A stretch of 48,176 bases of DNA from positions 1 to 48,176 of the forward strand of contig NZ_VRTY01000042.1 of assembly GCF_008017455.1 (NCBI RefSeq), given 5' to 3'. Made by a program: the position numbers and the translations under genes. This document shows positions 1-9,122 of this stretch, piece after piece. The DNA comes from Pontibacter qinzhouensis. GTDB lineage: Bacteria > Bacteroidota > Bacteroidia > Cytophagales > Hymenobacteraceae. The notes under the pieces were generated by a model, which ran no database searches, had not been told where the DNA came from, and worked only from the letters and a program-made list of their open reading frames with translations. The first letter of the stretch is position 1; the number at the start of each line of letters is the position of its first letter.

Positions 1-70
1 TTAGGCTAAAGCCGTAACAGCAAAAAAGCCACTAAATCAAAATCAGTGACACAGTTTAGTTTACACTCCC
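1..70 (+). mobile_element. Right end of an IS256-family element (cut by window start)
   Basis: These 70 bases resemble the right end of the complete IS256-family element at 15647-17030. Both share the palindromic terminator segment (ttaggctaaagccgtaacag) and both finish with a gacacagttt...acactccc terminal repeat. The stretch between these is clearly diverged (70 versus 74 bases), so this is a related but different element rather than an identical copy. The transposase would lie before the window. Base 70 is the last element base, and the flank starts tttgctcc. Confidence 0.8.
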
Positions 71-474
71 TTTGCTCCCTATCATGTCTTCCTCAAATGG
101 GAGGGTGATAGTCACTGCAGTTTGCTCCCAAAGTTATGAGAGGTCTTTCTAACTGTCATTTGTGCAGCAGGGATGCCTGGTTGCCCTAAAAGTAAAGCCC
201 TAGCCTGCTCTCCATCTCATACATGGCGTGAGCAAACTCATGGTTATATGATTAAAGCACTTACCGCCTTAGCCGGTTTTCAACGTTATTGAACAATATC
301 CGACCCTCGTCATGCAAGATCTTATCATGCTGGCTACTGAGATCCCCTAATAAAGAGAGTAACCATAGAGACAATGTGCATTTCCTTATAAATGGGGGAG
401 CTACATAAAGAATTAAGCCTAAATAAGCGTCGTCATGCGATCACTTATTCAGGCCTATTAGTTAGAATTGAATA
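71..474. other. Non-coding stretch after the IS256 end
   Basis: About 400 bases with no convincing reading frame on either strand. A short near-palindromic region around 95-135 (gggagg...tttgctccc) is visible, but no promoter or RNA gene could be assigned. It may contain old insertion-sequence debris, but I could not identify a parent family. Confidence 0.4.
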
Positions 475-1098
475 TTAGAAGGTCACAACCTGATACCCTA
501 TCTTGTCATCAAATTCAGGGGCATCCACTTCCGCATAATAAACACCATCCAGGAAGTAGTACTCATTGCCGTCCACAACTTTGATTTCGTATCCCTCCGG
601 CAATGCATCCACCACCGCACCCTCTGGGGCGTTCACCACAATGTATTCATCCGTTTTGGCTGCCTTGAGGTAGTATGTTCCGTAGTAATAGTAGTAAGTC
701 CTGGGGCCGATTGGGACAGCCCTGAACCCAACAGGCAGCACTTGTACCCTTACCCCCCTCACTGGGCGCGTTACAACGTAAACACCGTTGCGCCGTGAGT
801 AGTAGACTCCGTTATGGTAGAAGAACTGACTGTCCCCAAAACTGATGGTTATATAGGAGGCAGGCAGCGCAGTGACTGTTGCGCCCCACCTGGGCATTCC
901 AAGGTAACGTGTATGGGCCTTTCTCACAACCACCTTTCTGACGGGCCTTCTCACGACTACAACTTTTTTTGGAGCCCTGTGATTAGCAGCGACCACTCTC
1001 TCCGGCTTCCTGTCTCTTCTGTTCTGGGCAAGTAGAGCCTCCCCCGTCATTGCCGAGGCGACAGTAAGTATAATGGACATCAGTATTCTCGCTTTCAT
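475..1098 (-). CDS. DUF6515 family exported protein
   Basis: A 207-residue protein with a signal peptide (about residues 1-25, ending ALLAQ), a very basic Arg/Val/Lys segment (about 30-65), and then three tandem repeats of roughly 45 residues. Each repeat has the pattern LPxxYxxxxxGxxxYYxxGxYY: ALPASY...FFYHNGVYY, LPVGFR...YYYYYGTYY and ALPEGY...YYFLDGVYY. This architecture matches the Bacteroidota DUF6515 family, whose function is unknown. It is probably periplasmic or surface-exposed. It stands alone on the minus strand, with non-coding DNA on both sides. The family assignment is by recognition of the repeat pattern. No enzymatic motif is visible. Confidence 0.85.
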   Translation of the reverse strand: MKARILMSIILTVASAMTGEALLAQNRRDRKPERVVAANHRAPKKVVVVRRPVRKVVVRKAHTRYLGMPRWGATVTALPASYITISFGDSQFFYHNGVYYSRRNGVYVVTRPVRGVRVQVLPVGFRAVPIGPRTYYYYYGTYYLKAAKTDEYIVVNAPEGAVVDALPEGYEIKVVDGNEYYFLDGVYYAEVDAPEFDDKIGYQVVTF

Positions 1099-1194
1099 GT
1101 CAATTGAAACTAATTTAAAAATTTATTTCACCCCTTTGATAATCTGAAAGGATTAAGGTTTAATTCCTAGCTCTATGCGAGGGGAGAAGCTATA

Positions 1195-1243
1195 CATCAG
1201 ACACCAGTATCAAAATACAGTGTATTTATACTGGTGTCTGATG
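1195..1243 (-). terminator. Long perfect hairpin downstream of the 1302-1763 gene
   Basis: A perfect 16-bp inverted repeat (catcagacaccagtat at 1195-1210 and its complement at 1228-1243) with a 17-nt loop. It lies just past the stop of the minus-strand gene at 1302 and upstream of the DUF6515 gene. No T-tract follows, so it could be a factor-assisted terminator or an mRNA-stabilising stem rather than a classical intrinsic terminator. Confidence 0.55.
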
Positions 1244-1301
1244 TCCTTAATCCAAAGCAGCTTCTGTGCTACCACATCCAATTTCAAAGCAGCTACAAGA
1301 A

Positions 1302-1763
1302 TCAACTATGCTGTTTGCCGATCCTTTTGCCTCTTCGGCTGGCTTGCATTTGCTTCTTTTCCAGCTCATATTGTGCGTATTGTTTCTTGCTGGCGATTTT
1401 CTTGAACTCCTTGTCCCAGTCAGCTCTCAGGCGCTGCATCTGCTCTACCTGTTTCGGTTTTTTTTCACCGCCTTTGGCGAACTGGCCTCGGAGAGCCCGC
1501 ACTTGCTGGGCGTGCTTCAGGTTAAGGGCCTGCAGTTTTTTCGTCTGAGACTTGTTCAGGTCAAGCTTCTGCTGCAGCACTTCGGTGCGCTTGGTGGCCA
1601 TTTGTTCCGGCGAAACATTTGGCTTGCGGTCTTGGTTGTCGCGGGAGTTCCCTCTGTCATAGTGGTCTTGCTCTGTTCTGTTGTCGCGTTGCGAACCATT
1701 TTGTGCCTGTGAGGTGGCGGCTACCGCCAATCCTAGCATCATCATTACTACTAACTTTTTCAT
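1302..1763 (-). CDS. Small periplasmic Spy/DUF4890-like protein
   Basis: A 153-residue protein with a clear signal peptide (MKKLVVMMMLGLAVAATSQAQ), an Asp/Arg/Asn-rich linker (about 22-48), and then a highly charged helical region (about 50-145) containing the heptad-like segment LDLNKSQTKKLQALN. This is typical of Spy/CpxP-like or DUF4890 periplasmic proteins of Bacteroidota, which are all-helical and thought to act as chaperones or metal/stress sensors. The window holds a second similar protein at 3257-3664. Its C-terminus is Lys/Arg/Gln-rich. The family call is moderate, because these short helical proteins have few fixed residues. Confidence 0.75.
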   Translation of the reverse strand: MKKLVVMMMLGLAVAATSQAQNGSQRDNRTEQDHYDRGNSRDNQDRKPNVSPEQMATKRTEVLQQKLDLNKSQTKKLQALNLKHAQQVRALRGQFAKGGEKKPKQVEQMQRLRADWDKEFKKIASKKQYAQYELEKKQMQASRRGKRIGKQHS

Positions 1764-2206
1764 ATCCGTTTGCTTTAAATGGTTAAAAATTTAGTTGCCT
1801 TGGTTACAAAGGATAAGGCAAAGCAGATGCCAGGAATCGCCTAAAACAGCACGGATTCAGCTAAACGGACAAGCACAAACTTCAAGTAGACAAAAGGTGG
1901 GGTGAAGCGGCCTTCTAATTTTATGCTAACCTTTCATGTGAAAAAATATTATATCCGATATAGATAATGAGCGGTTCAGTTTTGTTTCTGAAGGCATATA
2001 ATGCTTGAGAATTCACCTAGGATGATTTCAAATAGCCAGTCCTATTTATACAGGGAAATTGATTTTTTCAGCGATAAGGTACTCAGGGTCTAAGTATCCC
2101 ACTTTTCGTACATGTTTATTTAAGACATTTATCTTTCTTTACTACCACTACTATGAAATGGTCATGTTGCGAACTTGTCGCTCCTGTGCTTCAAAAGCAG
2201 TTGTTC
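1764..2206. other. Non-coding stretch
   Basis: About 440 A+T-rich bases upstream of the Spy-like gene and downstream of the STAS-like gene. It must hold the promoter of the minus-strand gene ending at 1302, but I could not place a TAnnTTTG box with confidence. No RNA gene or repeat was recognised. Confidence 0.4.
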
Positions 2207-2617
2207 TTAGCTAAGTAGCCAGTTTAAAGCCTCCCTCTTGCCACTAAAGGTCTTCACCTTGATAGAAGTACCGAGTTTTTGTGTGGCCTCAGCAGTAACA
2301 TGGAGCACTCTTTGTTCATGAGAAAGTCTGGAGGAATTGACACGGGCTATTTTCTCTAAGCGAGACTTCATCAGATGAGCAAGAAACTTCCCTACAACTA
2401 CTTTATAATCCTCATCCTCTATCTGCTCTACCAGCACTCTACTTGAGTCCAGCAGAAGCCTTTTTATATCATAGTTCAGAATGTGTTCGGCCACAATCTC
2501 CAGAGAACGCATCAACTCATACACACCGATTTCCACTACATTTGGTAGGTCTACAGTTACAATGTCTGTGGAAGGATTATAATCAAGCAACATTAATCCA
2601 TTCTGGTAGATGATCAT
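2207..2617 (-). CDS. STAS/SpoIIAA-like small cytoplasmic protein
   Basis: A 136-residue protein without signal peptide or membrane segment. The order is a beta strand (MIIYQNGLMLLDYNPSTDIV), a helix (VYELMRSLEIVAEHILNY), a strand ending RLLLDSSRV, another helix and a final Lys-rich strand/helix. This alternating layout resembles the SpoIIAA-like/STAS fold of short Bacteroidota proteins. No phosphorylatable Ser could be assigned with certainty, although Ser58-Ser59 in LLLDSS sits where STAS anti-anti-sigma proteins carry theirs. It is a single gene with no operon partners. The fold is an inference from pattern only. Confidence 0.6.
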   Translation of the reverse strand: MIIYQNGLMLLDYNPSTDIVTVDLPNVVEIGVYELMRSLEIVAEHILNYDIKRLLLDSSRVLVEQIEDEDYKVVVGKFLAHLMKSRLEKIARVNSSRLSHEQRVLHVTAEATQKLGTSIKVKTFSGKREALNWLLS

Positions 2618-3205
2618 ATACTAAAATTTTTAAGGGCAAATGTATGCCGAACTTACTGCCTAGTAGAAGTAATGCTCTCTTAACAGGAGGAATAGTAGAT
2701 ACTTTACTCGAGGCAATTATGCAATTTTAAATTTACTAAGGGCTTGGCTGAACGAATGTAAAACTTACGGTTAGGTATGGCTGGGTAGTATTTGTGAGGC
2801 TGAAATTCAACTGTATTACGCGCGATGCATAATACTATACAAGGTGTGCAGCTATTGCCTGTAATCTGCTACTAAGCCATGACAACAGACGAGCGTGGTT
2901 AGCTCGTAAAATAAGGCAGTAGATGGCTTCCAGCTCATCAAGCTGGGCTCTTGACAAGCTACTTTATTTATGGCGGATGGATCCGTTAAAATTTCAAGAA
3001 CCGCAGCCTTTCCCATTTTATAAAAGTTAAGTGTTTTGTAAATTCTTACAGCAGAACAAGCATATTCACTGATATAAGTGCCAGTATAAACAAAATATAG
3101 GTTATTCTGAAATAGTTAAAATGCCTTAGAGATGTCACAGTTGTTGCTTTATATAGTTGCTGGTTTTCAGTTAGATTAATTTTTCGTACATTGTGATAAA
3201 GCAAG
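2618..3205. other. Non-coding stretch
   Basis: About 590 bases between two minus-strand genes. An open frame at 3046-3333 exists on the minus strand, but it overlaps the start-to-end frame of the better gene at 3257-3664 and lacks protein character. No RNA gene or mobile element was recognised. Confidence 0.4.
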
Positions 3206-3248
3206 GGCAGGGAAGTTGCATATTCCTTAATCCAGCTGCTTCCCTGCC
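3206..3248 (-). terminator. Hairpin downstream of the Spy-like gene
   Basis: A perfect 10-bp inverted repeat, ggcagggaag (3206-3215) and cttccctgcc (3239-3248), begins 8 bases past the stop of the minus-strand gene at 3257. It probably ends that transcript. The following minus-strand sequence (cttgctttatc) is only weakly T-rich. Confidence 0.5.
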
Positions 3249-3256
3249 TTTTCTGC

Positions 3257-3664
3257 TTAAATAGTACCTCCACCTGGTCTAGCGCCACCCGGACGCCTGC
3301 CAGCACCATCCTGCCTTGCAGGACGATTTGCACTTTCTACTTTTTGAATTTTTGCAAACTCAGTTTCGCCTACCAATTCTTTTATTTTGGCATCCCTATT
3401 TTTCGTCAGTTCCATCATTTTCTCTCGGTCAGGACGTGTTCCTCCAGTGGTCAAGGCATCGAGGTCCTTGTAATAGGTCGTATAAATGGCGTTAAGGTCT
3501 GTCCACTGGCTTTCAGACAAGGTGGCAGTTTCCTTCAGTTTAGTTGTTGTCTGCTCCACCCTTTGCTCTACGGTCTGTTTTTGTTTGCTGCGTGGGCCTT
3601 GTTGTGCCAGGGCGGTCCCGGAAACAGCAAGCGCTAAGGCTGCTGCCATCACTAATTTTTTCAT
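3257..3664 (-). CDS. Small periplasmic Spy/DUF4890-like protein with Gly/Arg/Pro-rich tail
   Basis: A 135-residue protein with signal peptide MKKLVMAAALALAVSGTALAQ, then a helical charged domain (about 28-108). This has the LxxxQWxxLxxIYxxYYKDLDAL motif common in Spy-like DUF4890 proteins. A low-complexity tail rich in Arg, Gly and Pro follows (RRPGGARPGGG). It lies just upstream (in minus-strand sense, downstream) of the outer-membrane receptor-like gene at 3816-6632 with a 150-bp gap, so the two may share a function or regulator at the envelope. The exact role is unknown. Confidence 0.75.
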   Translation of the reverse strand: MKKLVMAAALALAVSGTALAQQGPRSKQKQTVEQRVEQTTTKLKETATLSESQWTDLNAIYTTYYKDLDALTTGGTRPDREKMMELTKNRDAKIKELVGETEFAKIQKVESANRPARQDGAGRRPGGARPGGGTI

Positions 3665-3815
3665 GTTACTTCTTTTTTAGGGTTATATAATTAATAAAAA
3701 TACTTTATCGTAATTGCTGCTTTGCATCAGCTCCTTTGGGGATACTATCTCTTCTACCTTTGTTCTTACATGGCAATGCAGGGGCTATAGAGGTAGGGAC
3801 AGCTGATTTTTAAAA

Positions 3816-6632
3816 TTAACCATTGGGCATTCGCGGTGGGGCACCTCCAGGGAAACCGCCACGAGGCCTATTTGGTAAACTGGGGTCGGTTGCAGGGGCT
3901 GCCCCGCCCCCGAAGTTGCGGAGGTTATAGGTGAACGTGAGCATAAAATAGCGTTGCAGCACGCTCGACTGCACGTCCTCCACGTAATGGGCCAGCACAT
4001 TGCGCTGGATACTTACATTTTGCTTTAGCAGGTCATTTACGCTTAAGCTCAGCTCGCCCTGCTGGTTCTTGAGAAGCTTCTTGCTGATGCTCATATTCCA
4101 GAGCAGGTAATTGTTGTCGTAACCTTCGCTAAGGCCAGCGTTCAGCTGGTGGTTCAGCTCGGTACGGTACACCAGGCCTCTGAGGAAAATCCAGTTGTAT
4201 TTCAGGCTGGTGTTCTGGCTAAAGTAGTTGCTGTTCAACTCCGGCTGAAGCGTGTTCTGCACCATGCTGTAGGAGGAGTTGGTGGACAGCGTAAAATCTA
4301 TTTTCTCACTGATATTGCTGCTGAGCGTAAGGCCCAGGCCCAGGTTGGGTGCTTTGACATAGTTGAGCTGCCCGTTGCTCAGGCCGGGGGTACGGGCATA
4401 GCCGATGGCGCCGTGTACACCCACATTCGAGCTAAGCAGGCTCACCGGCTGACCATAGTGTATCACAGACCGGATATTCCAGTAGCCATCCAGGTTTACC
4501 GGCTGGATAAGCTGCTGCCCGGCCTCCAGCATGTCGCCGTTGCTAAGCATGACAGGCTGGTCAGTGGCCCTGGTAATGCTGTTGGCAATATGGTTTTGTG
4601 TGTTGCTGCCGAATAGCCCCACAAAAAACACGCGGTTGGTTTCCATGTCGAAATCTCGAAAACCCAGTCGGAAATTATTCTGGTAGCTCTGTTGCAGCTC
4701 CGGGTTGCCCTGCACCAGTTGCACCGGGTTGGTGTTGTCGATCACGTTCTGCAGCTGGTCTGCCGACGGCGGGTTGGTGCTGGTGCTATAGTTAAGGTCA
4801 AGACTACGGGTTTTGGAAAAGGTATAACCCAATTCCAGTGTGGGCAGCACGTTTTTAAACGTATGGCTCAGCTCATAATTCCTGGGGAAAAGCTGGTCGT
4901 TCTGCAGCGTGGCAACCTGGTAGTTTACCCCTACCCGAAGGCGCAGCTTGTCGAGCGTGTACTGATAACCGGTTCCGTAGCGTTGCGTCAGATAGGTGCT
5001 GCTGAAGGTGTTGCTCAAGGTGGTGTCCAGCGCACTGTACCCCTGCGTCAGCTCCTCAAAGTTGTAGGTCCTCCGGTCATTGTCGCGCAGCTGGTTGCCG
5101 ATGCGATACTGTACCTGCAGCTGCCCGTGTTGCCCCACCGGCTCGGTAAAGGTTCCTTCGCCAGACCAGCTGAGGCTGTTGCCGGAGAGGCTGGTGTATT
5201 GGTTCCGGTTGATGTTCCTCCCCGCCCCATTAAAATAAAACGTGTTCGCCAGCAACGAATTTTCGCCTTCCGTTCCTGTAAAACCTGTGTTCAGGCTGGT
5301 AGAGATGGTGCGGCCTGGCAAGCTGAATTTGTGGCTGTAGAAGATGGTGTTGTTAAATGTGTAGGTGGTGTTATCGCTGGCAGCGTTATTCTCCGTCTCG
5401 TTCAGGGGGCCGTTGGCATTATACATGTCTCCGGCCAGCTCTGTTGCCCCGGTGTTTTGCTGCAGGCTAAGACTGGGGGTTATCAGGAAGCGGTTGTTCC
5501 CGTTCAATTTATAGTCGAGGCGCAGGTTAAGGCGCTGGCTGGCAGTGGTGGTGTTGCTGTAGCTGGCCTCCTGGTACACCTGCCCTGAATCGGATGGCAG
5601 CAAATAGTGCTGCACCCGAAGCCGGTCGTTTTGGTTTTGTCGCTGGTTGTAGTTGTAGTTAGCGCTTACCTCCAGCTTCTTGCCCCACATGTCGCTGTAG
5701 TTCAGCCCAAGCGTGTTAGTCGAAATAAGCCCCGTAGTAGAGCCGCCGCCCACAGGAGACCGGCGGCCCCGCATGCCGCCGCCAGGTGTTTCCCCTACCG
5801 AAAAATCAAGCATGTTGATGTTGTTTGTGATCCCTGTCACCGTCAGGCGCCTCTCGCCATTGAAAAAGTTGATGCTGGCACCGACCATATACCGCTCGTC
5901 GGTGCCGTAGGCGGCAGCGGCTTTGCCGAACTGCCCGTTCCGGCGGTCTGCTTTTGTCACGATGTTGATTGTTTTCTCACGGTTGCCGTCGTCCACGCCG
6001 GTCAACTCGGCCTGGTCGCTTTTCTTGTCGAAAATCTGGATATTGGCAATTACGTCGGCAGGTAAATTGCGCAGCGCCGTGCTGGCATCATCTCCGAAAA
6101 AGCGCTTACCGTCTACGAGCACCTGCTTTACGTCCTGGCCCTGTGCCTGTATGGTTCCGTTGCTGATGGTGATGCCGGGCATTTTCTGTACCAGGTCTTC
6201 GGCGCTGGCATCGGGAGCTGTCTTGAACGCGGCAGCGTTGTACTGCACGGTATCGCCTTTCTGCTCCCCCAGCGGCACCTTGCCCACCACCTGTACTTCC
6301 CTGATGGTTGTATTGGACTCTTCCAGCAGGAATGTACCCAGGTTGACGGCTTCGTCCTGTACCACTACTCTTTTGGAGAGTGGCTTAAAACCCAGGTAAT
6401 TGACCTCCACCGTATACGCCCCCGGCTCCACACCGTTAAACCGGAAAACTCCCCTCTCGTCGGTGGCCATACCTGTTTTGTTATCGGAGGTGATGCGCGT
6501 CAGCACCACAGTGGCACCCGGCAGCTCACCCTGGTCCTGGCTGCTCTGTACCTTGCCATATATCGTCACGCCCTGGGCCTGCGACTGCACGAAAGCAAGT
6601 AAAGCAACGATTATCAAAAATGCTCTTTTCAT
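3816..6632 (-). CDS. TonB-dependent receptor-like outer-membrane beta-barrel protein
   Basis: The gene encodes 938 residues from the chosen ATG (MKRAFLIIVALLAFVQSQAQ), which gives a clean signal peptide. A longer frame reaching 6752 would put 40 non-signal residues in front and is rejected. Order: signal peptide, a carboxypeptidase-regulatory-like beta-sandwich (about 22-110; YGKVQSSQDQGELPGATVVL), a TonB plug-like region (GDTVQYNAAAFKTAPDASAEDLVQKMPGI split around residue 140), then a long barrel of the OMP_b-brl_3 type. The Gly/Pro-rich C-terminus ends PPRMPNG rather than in the usual aromatic residue. Family members are outer-membrane proteins whose substrates are mostly unknown. No SusD partner is present. 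A LytTR-type two-component pair lies about 345 bp upstream and may regulate it (inference). Confidence 0.85.
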   Translation of the reverse strand: MKRAFLIIVALLAFVQSQAQGVTIYGKVQSSQDQGELPGATVVLTRITSDNKTGMATDERGVFRFNGVEPGAYTVEVNYLGFKPLSKRVVVQDEAVNLGTFLLEESNTTIREVQVVGKVPLGEQKGDTVQYNAAAFKTAPDASAEDLVQKMPGITISNGTIQAQGQDVKQVLVDGKRFFGDDASTALRNLPADVIANIQIFDKKSDQAELTGVDDGNREKTINIVTKADRRNGQFGKAAAAYGTDERYMVGASINFFNGERRLTVTGITNNINMLDFSVGETPGGGMRGRRSPVGGGSTTGLISTNTLGLNYSDMWGKKLEVSANYNYNQRQNQNDRLRVQHYLLPSDSGQVYQEASYSNTTTASQRLNLRLDYKLNGNNRFLITPSLSLQQNTGATELAGDMYNANGPLNETENNAASDNTTYTFNNTIFYSHKFSLPGRTISTSLNTGFTGTEGENSLLANTFYFNGAGRNINRNQYTSLSGNSLSWSGEGTFTEPVGQHGQLQVQYRIGNQLRDNDRRTYNFEELTQGYSALDTTLSNTFSSTYLTQRYGTGYQYTLDKLRLRVGVNYQVATLQNDQLFPRNYELSHTFKNVLPTLELGYTFSKTRSLDLNYSTSTNPPSADQLQNVIDNTNPVQLVQGNPELQQSYQNNFRLGFRDFDMETNRVFFVGLFGSNTQNHIANSITRATDQPVMLSNGDMLEAGQQLIQPVNLDGYWNIRSVIHYGQPVSLLSSNVGVHGAIGYARTPGLSNGQLNYVKAPNLGLGLTLSSNISEKIDFTLSTNSSYSMVQNTLQPELNSNYFSQNTSLKYNWIFLRGLVYRTELNHQLNAGLSEGYDNNYLLWNMSISKKLLKNQQGELSLSVNDLLKQNVSIQRNVLAHYVEDVQSSVLQRYFMLTFTYNLRNFGGGAAPATDPSLPNRPRGGFPGGAPPRMPNG

Positions 6633-6913
6633 GATTTTGAAACTTAAGCGGGGATCCATACCTGATGCAGAAGCATACCTGGAGATCAATAGCATAACCA
6701 GTAAGTTACTGTTTATCAAAGATGCAGCATTCTGTAAGGGGTTGCCACTCAAAGAAATATGAAACGGACAAAGTAGGAGATGAAGCGGACATGCGCGAAT
6801 TGAAAGATTAGTCTGACGTCAACTTCTTGCGAAAAAAACGGGTATGGCGCTTGTCTTCAAGCTCTACGCAGGAGCGGCTTAGGATGAAGTGACACTTGCC
6901 TTACATGGCAGGC

Positions 6914-6961
6914 ATATAAAAAAAACAGCGCCTGGTGATACCACATCACCAGGCGCTGTTT
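6914..6961 (-). terminator. Intrinsic terminator of the two-component operon
   Basis: A perfect 17-bp stem (aaacagcgcctggtgat at 6923-6939 with its complement at 6945-6961) with a 5-nt loop is followed on the minus strand by a T8 run (complement of 6914-6922). It starts 15 bases past the stop of the response regulator gene. Confidence 0.92.
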
Positions 6962-6976
6962 CAAGTTTGAAGCTTA

Positions 6977-7738
6977 TTACTGACTAGCCAGCCAGTTCAG
7001 GAAAGCCGGGCTCTTGGCCTTGCTCACGATAACGTCCTCCTGAAACGGAATGGAGAGCGCAACATGCAGCTTTCGCCCAAAATACTGAGCGGCTTCTTTC
7101 ACCGCCTTGTGGTTGACCAGGTGCTGCCGGTTTGCCCGGAAGAACTGTGTCCCCAGCATATTCTCCAGTTCATCCAGGGTGTGATTCACAACATAGCTTT
7201 TCTGATCGAAGCAAATAACTTTCGTGAGCTGGCTCTCGACATAACATACCGCAATATCGGTGATGGGCAGCGGGATGATTTTGTCGCGCTGGTATACCAG
7301 AATAGAACTCCGCTTTTGCGTCAGCCTGTTCTCGAAAAGCTCCAGCAAATGCTGGTAAGGAGTATCCTGTTTCGAAAGGCGCTGCTGGAGTTGCTTATAC
7401 TTCTGAAGCGTGCCCTGGATGGAGGCGGTAGTAAATGGTTTGAGCACATAATCGATGCCGTTGGCTTTGAAAGCATCCAGGGCATACTCGTTGTAGGCGG
7501 TGCAGAACACGACGGGCGTGCTGGTTTCTATCTGCCTGAAAATCTCAAAGCTCAGACCATCGCCCAACTGGATGTCCGAGAAAATCAGGTCTGGCAGGCT
7601 GTTTCTCTGGAAGTAGCTAACAGCCGATCGCACAGACGGCAGAATCGCCTCCACCTGTATTGACTTGTCCAATTGCACCAGCGTCTCGGCCAGGTCCTCC
7701 GCCATCAGCGGCTCGTCTTCTATGATTACGACTTTCAC
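6977..7738 (-). CDS. LytTR-family response regulator
   Basis: A 253-residue protein. The receiver domain (about 1-120) has the acidic pair EDE at 7-9, phospho-acceptor Asp55 (LIFSDIQ) and the conserved Lys in YVLKPF near residue 107. The LytTR DNA-binding domain (about 145-250) contains the typical FFRANRQHLVNHKAV segment. It is the second gene of an operon with the sensor kinase. The kinase stop and regulator start overlap by 4 bases (ATGA type), indicating translational coupling. LytTR regulators bind imperfect direct repeats and often control envelope or export genes in Bacteroidota. The receptor-like gene directly downstream is a candidate target, but nothing in the sequence proves it. 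Confidence 0.93.
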   Translation of the reverse strand: MKVVIIEDEPLMAEDLAETLVQLDKSIQVEAILPSVRSAVSYFQRNSLPDLIFSDIQLGDGLSFEIFRQIETSTPVVFCTAYNEYALDAFKANGIDYVLKPFTTASIQGTLQKYKQLQQRLSKQDTPYQHLLELFENRLTQKRSSILVYQRDKIIPLPITDIAVCYVESQLTKVICFDQKSYVVNHTLDELENMLGTQFFRANRQHLVNHKAVKEAAQYFGRKLHVALSIPFQEDVIVSKAKSPAFLNWLASQ

Positions 7739-8829
7739 TTCTTTAGAATGGGGATTTTAACGGTAAACGTATCGGCTGTATCAGCAATCAGCACCTCATT
7801 ATCTGATAACACTTTATAACGGGCAAAAAGATTTTTCAGGCCTATGCCGGATGAAGGTTCGCTTAAAGACTTTGTCTTCTTATTGTTTTGCACCATGATG
7901 TAACCGTCTCCGGTGTAAGCGATATCAATCTGAAGTGGTTCCTCGATGGTGAAACCGTTGTGCTTTATGGCGTTTTCGGCCAGCAGCTGCAGAGAGAACA
8001 CCGGTACGAAGCCTGTTTCCATCAGTTCATCCGGAATATGGATGTGATACCGGAAAGCATTTTTGAAACGAACCTGCTGCATCTCCAGGTAGTCCACACA
8101 CAGCTTCAGCTCCTCTTTCAGCGGCACCGTGTCCTGCGTGTCTGCCGTGATGGAGGCGCGCAAAAACTCGGATAGCCTGATAAGGTAATCCTCCGCCTCC
8201 AGGGGGTGCCGCTTGATGAGCGTCTTGAGCGTGTTGAGTGAGTTAAAGAGGAAATGCGGCTGCAGCTGGTGCTTCAGGTGCTGATGCTGCGCCTGTATGC
8301 TGTTCATCTTCAACTGCGTGTTTTCGAGCTCTATCTGCGCCTTGTTTCGCTGCAGTACCACCAAGTCCAGGATAATGAGCACAACCGTGTTGTTGGTGAA
8401 AGCCGCGATCAACGGGAAGAAAAGAGCCCTGCCATACCTGGGGTCTGGCACAAGTTGCGCCAGCAGAGCAATGTATAAGGCAACCAGGCCAAACGTGATG
8501 GCATAACTAACGACGTACCGCACAATGTGCTTGGTCTTTTCTGCACCCTGCAAGCTTCTGAACCTGGAATACAACAGGATGTTCATCCCCCACAGCACCA
8601 GCATCATCAGGGTCGTCACCAGCACATTGGTAAATATGTTCATGGGAGGCCTTCCCCTCATGGGCGGGCCGCCCAGACCTCCCATGCCCTGGGGCGGAGG
8701 GGGCGGACCCACAAAATAGAGGTTCGAGGAAATTAGTGCGTGCAGCACACTGAAAGCCCCAAACAGGACAGACGTCACCAAGGCTACCAGAAGCAGGTCC
8801 CTGACGTAATTCTTTTGTTTATCAATCAT
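7735..8829 (-). CDS. LytS-type sensor histidine kinase (His_kinase/HATPase)
   Basis: 364 residues from the ATG at 8829 (MIDKQKNYVRD), which is preceded by an aggaga ribosome-binding site. A longer frame to 9024 adds 65 residues with no membrane or domain character and is not used. Four transmembrane segments lie in about residues 10-175, with a Pro/Gly-rich extracytoplasmic loop (VGPPPPPQGMGGLGGPP) after the first. The His_kinase domain carries the phospho-acceptor in QLQPHFLFNSLN, and a HATPase domain ends the protein (AENAIKHNG, then SSGIGLKNL). These kinases pair with LytTR regulators, here the overlapping next gene. The input signal is unknown. Confidence 0.92.
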   Translation of the reverse strand: MIDKQKNYVRDLLLVALVTSVLFGAFSVLHALISSNLYFVGPPPPPQGMGGLGGPPMRGRPPMNIFTNVLVTTLMMLVLWGMNILLYSRFRSLQGAEKTKHIVRYVVSYAITFGLVALYIALLAQLVPDPRYGRALFFPLIAAFTNNTVVLIILDLVVLQRNKAQIELENTQLKMNSIQAQHQHLKHQLQPHFLFNSLNTLKTLIKRHPLEAEDYLIRLSEFLRASITADTQDTVPLKEELKLCVDYLEMQQVRFKNAFRYHIHIPDELMETGFVPVFSLQLLAENAIKHNGFTIEEPLQIDIAYTGDGYIMVQNNKKTKSLSEPSSGIGLKNLFARYKVLSDNEVLIADTADTFTVKIPILKK

Positions 8830-9044
8830 AAAAATCTCCTGCGCAGCCTGTGCTCCCAGCCCCAATCTCGTGAAACGATAGCTTACAAGCTGTTGAATAT
8901 ACTTAAAGTCGCAAACAAGGCCTTGGGCAAACATGAAGCTGCTCCAAAAGGCTGCCGTTGCCTCACAATATACCTCTGATTCCGCAAGCCTACAGGTATA
9001 GACAAGCATAAATTTTTGATCCAAAGGGCAAGCAGACAGAAGGC

Positions 9045-9076
9045 ATAAGAAAAGCCTGACAAAAACGCCAGGCTTC
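9045..9076 (-). terminator. Intrinsic terminator after the Kelch gene
   Basis: The inverted repeat aagcctg (9052-9058) and caggctt (9069-9075) is followed on the minus strand by TTTTCTTA. It lies 47 bases past the stop of the Kelch lipoprotein gene and would end the DUF4270-Kelch transcript before the kinase gene. Confidence 0.7.
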
Positions 9077-9122
9077 TCCGTTACGAAACAAACAATGAAA
9101 TTTCATGAGTCTGAGCCACCCT

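Noticed and set aside
3046..3333. 95-residue minus-strand frame
   Set aside because: It overlaps the Spy-like gene in another frame, and the intergenic part has no coding character.
4692..5588. 298-residue open frame opposite the outer-membrane barrel gene
   Set aside because: It is antisense to a well-supported receptor-like gene and rich in Val/Gly/Arg, as expected from reversed barrel codons.
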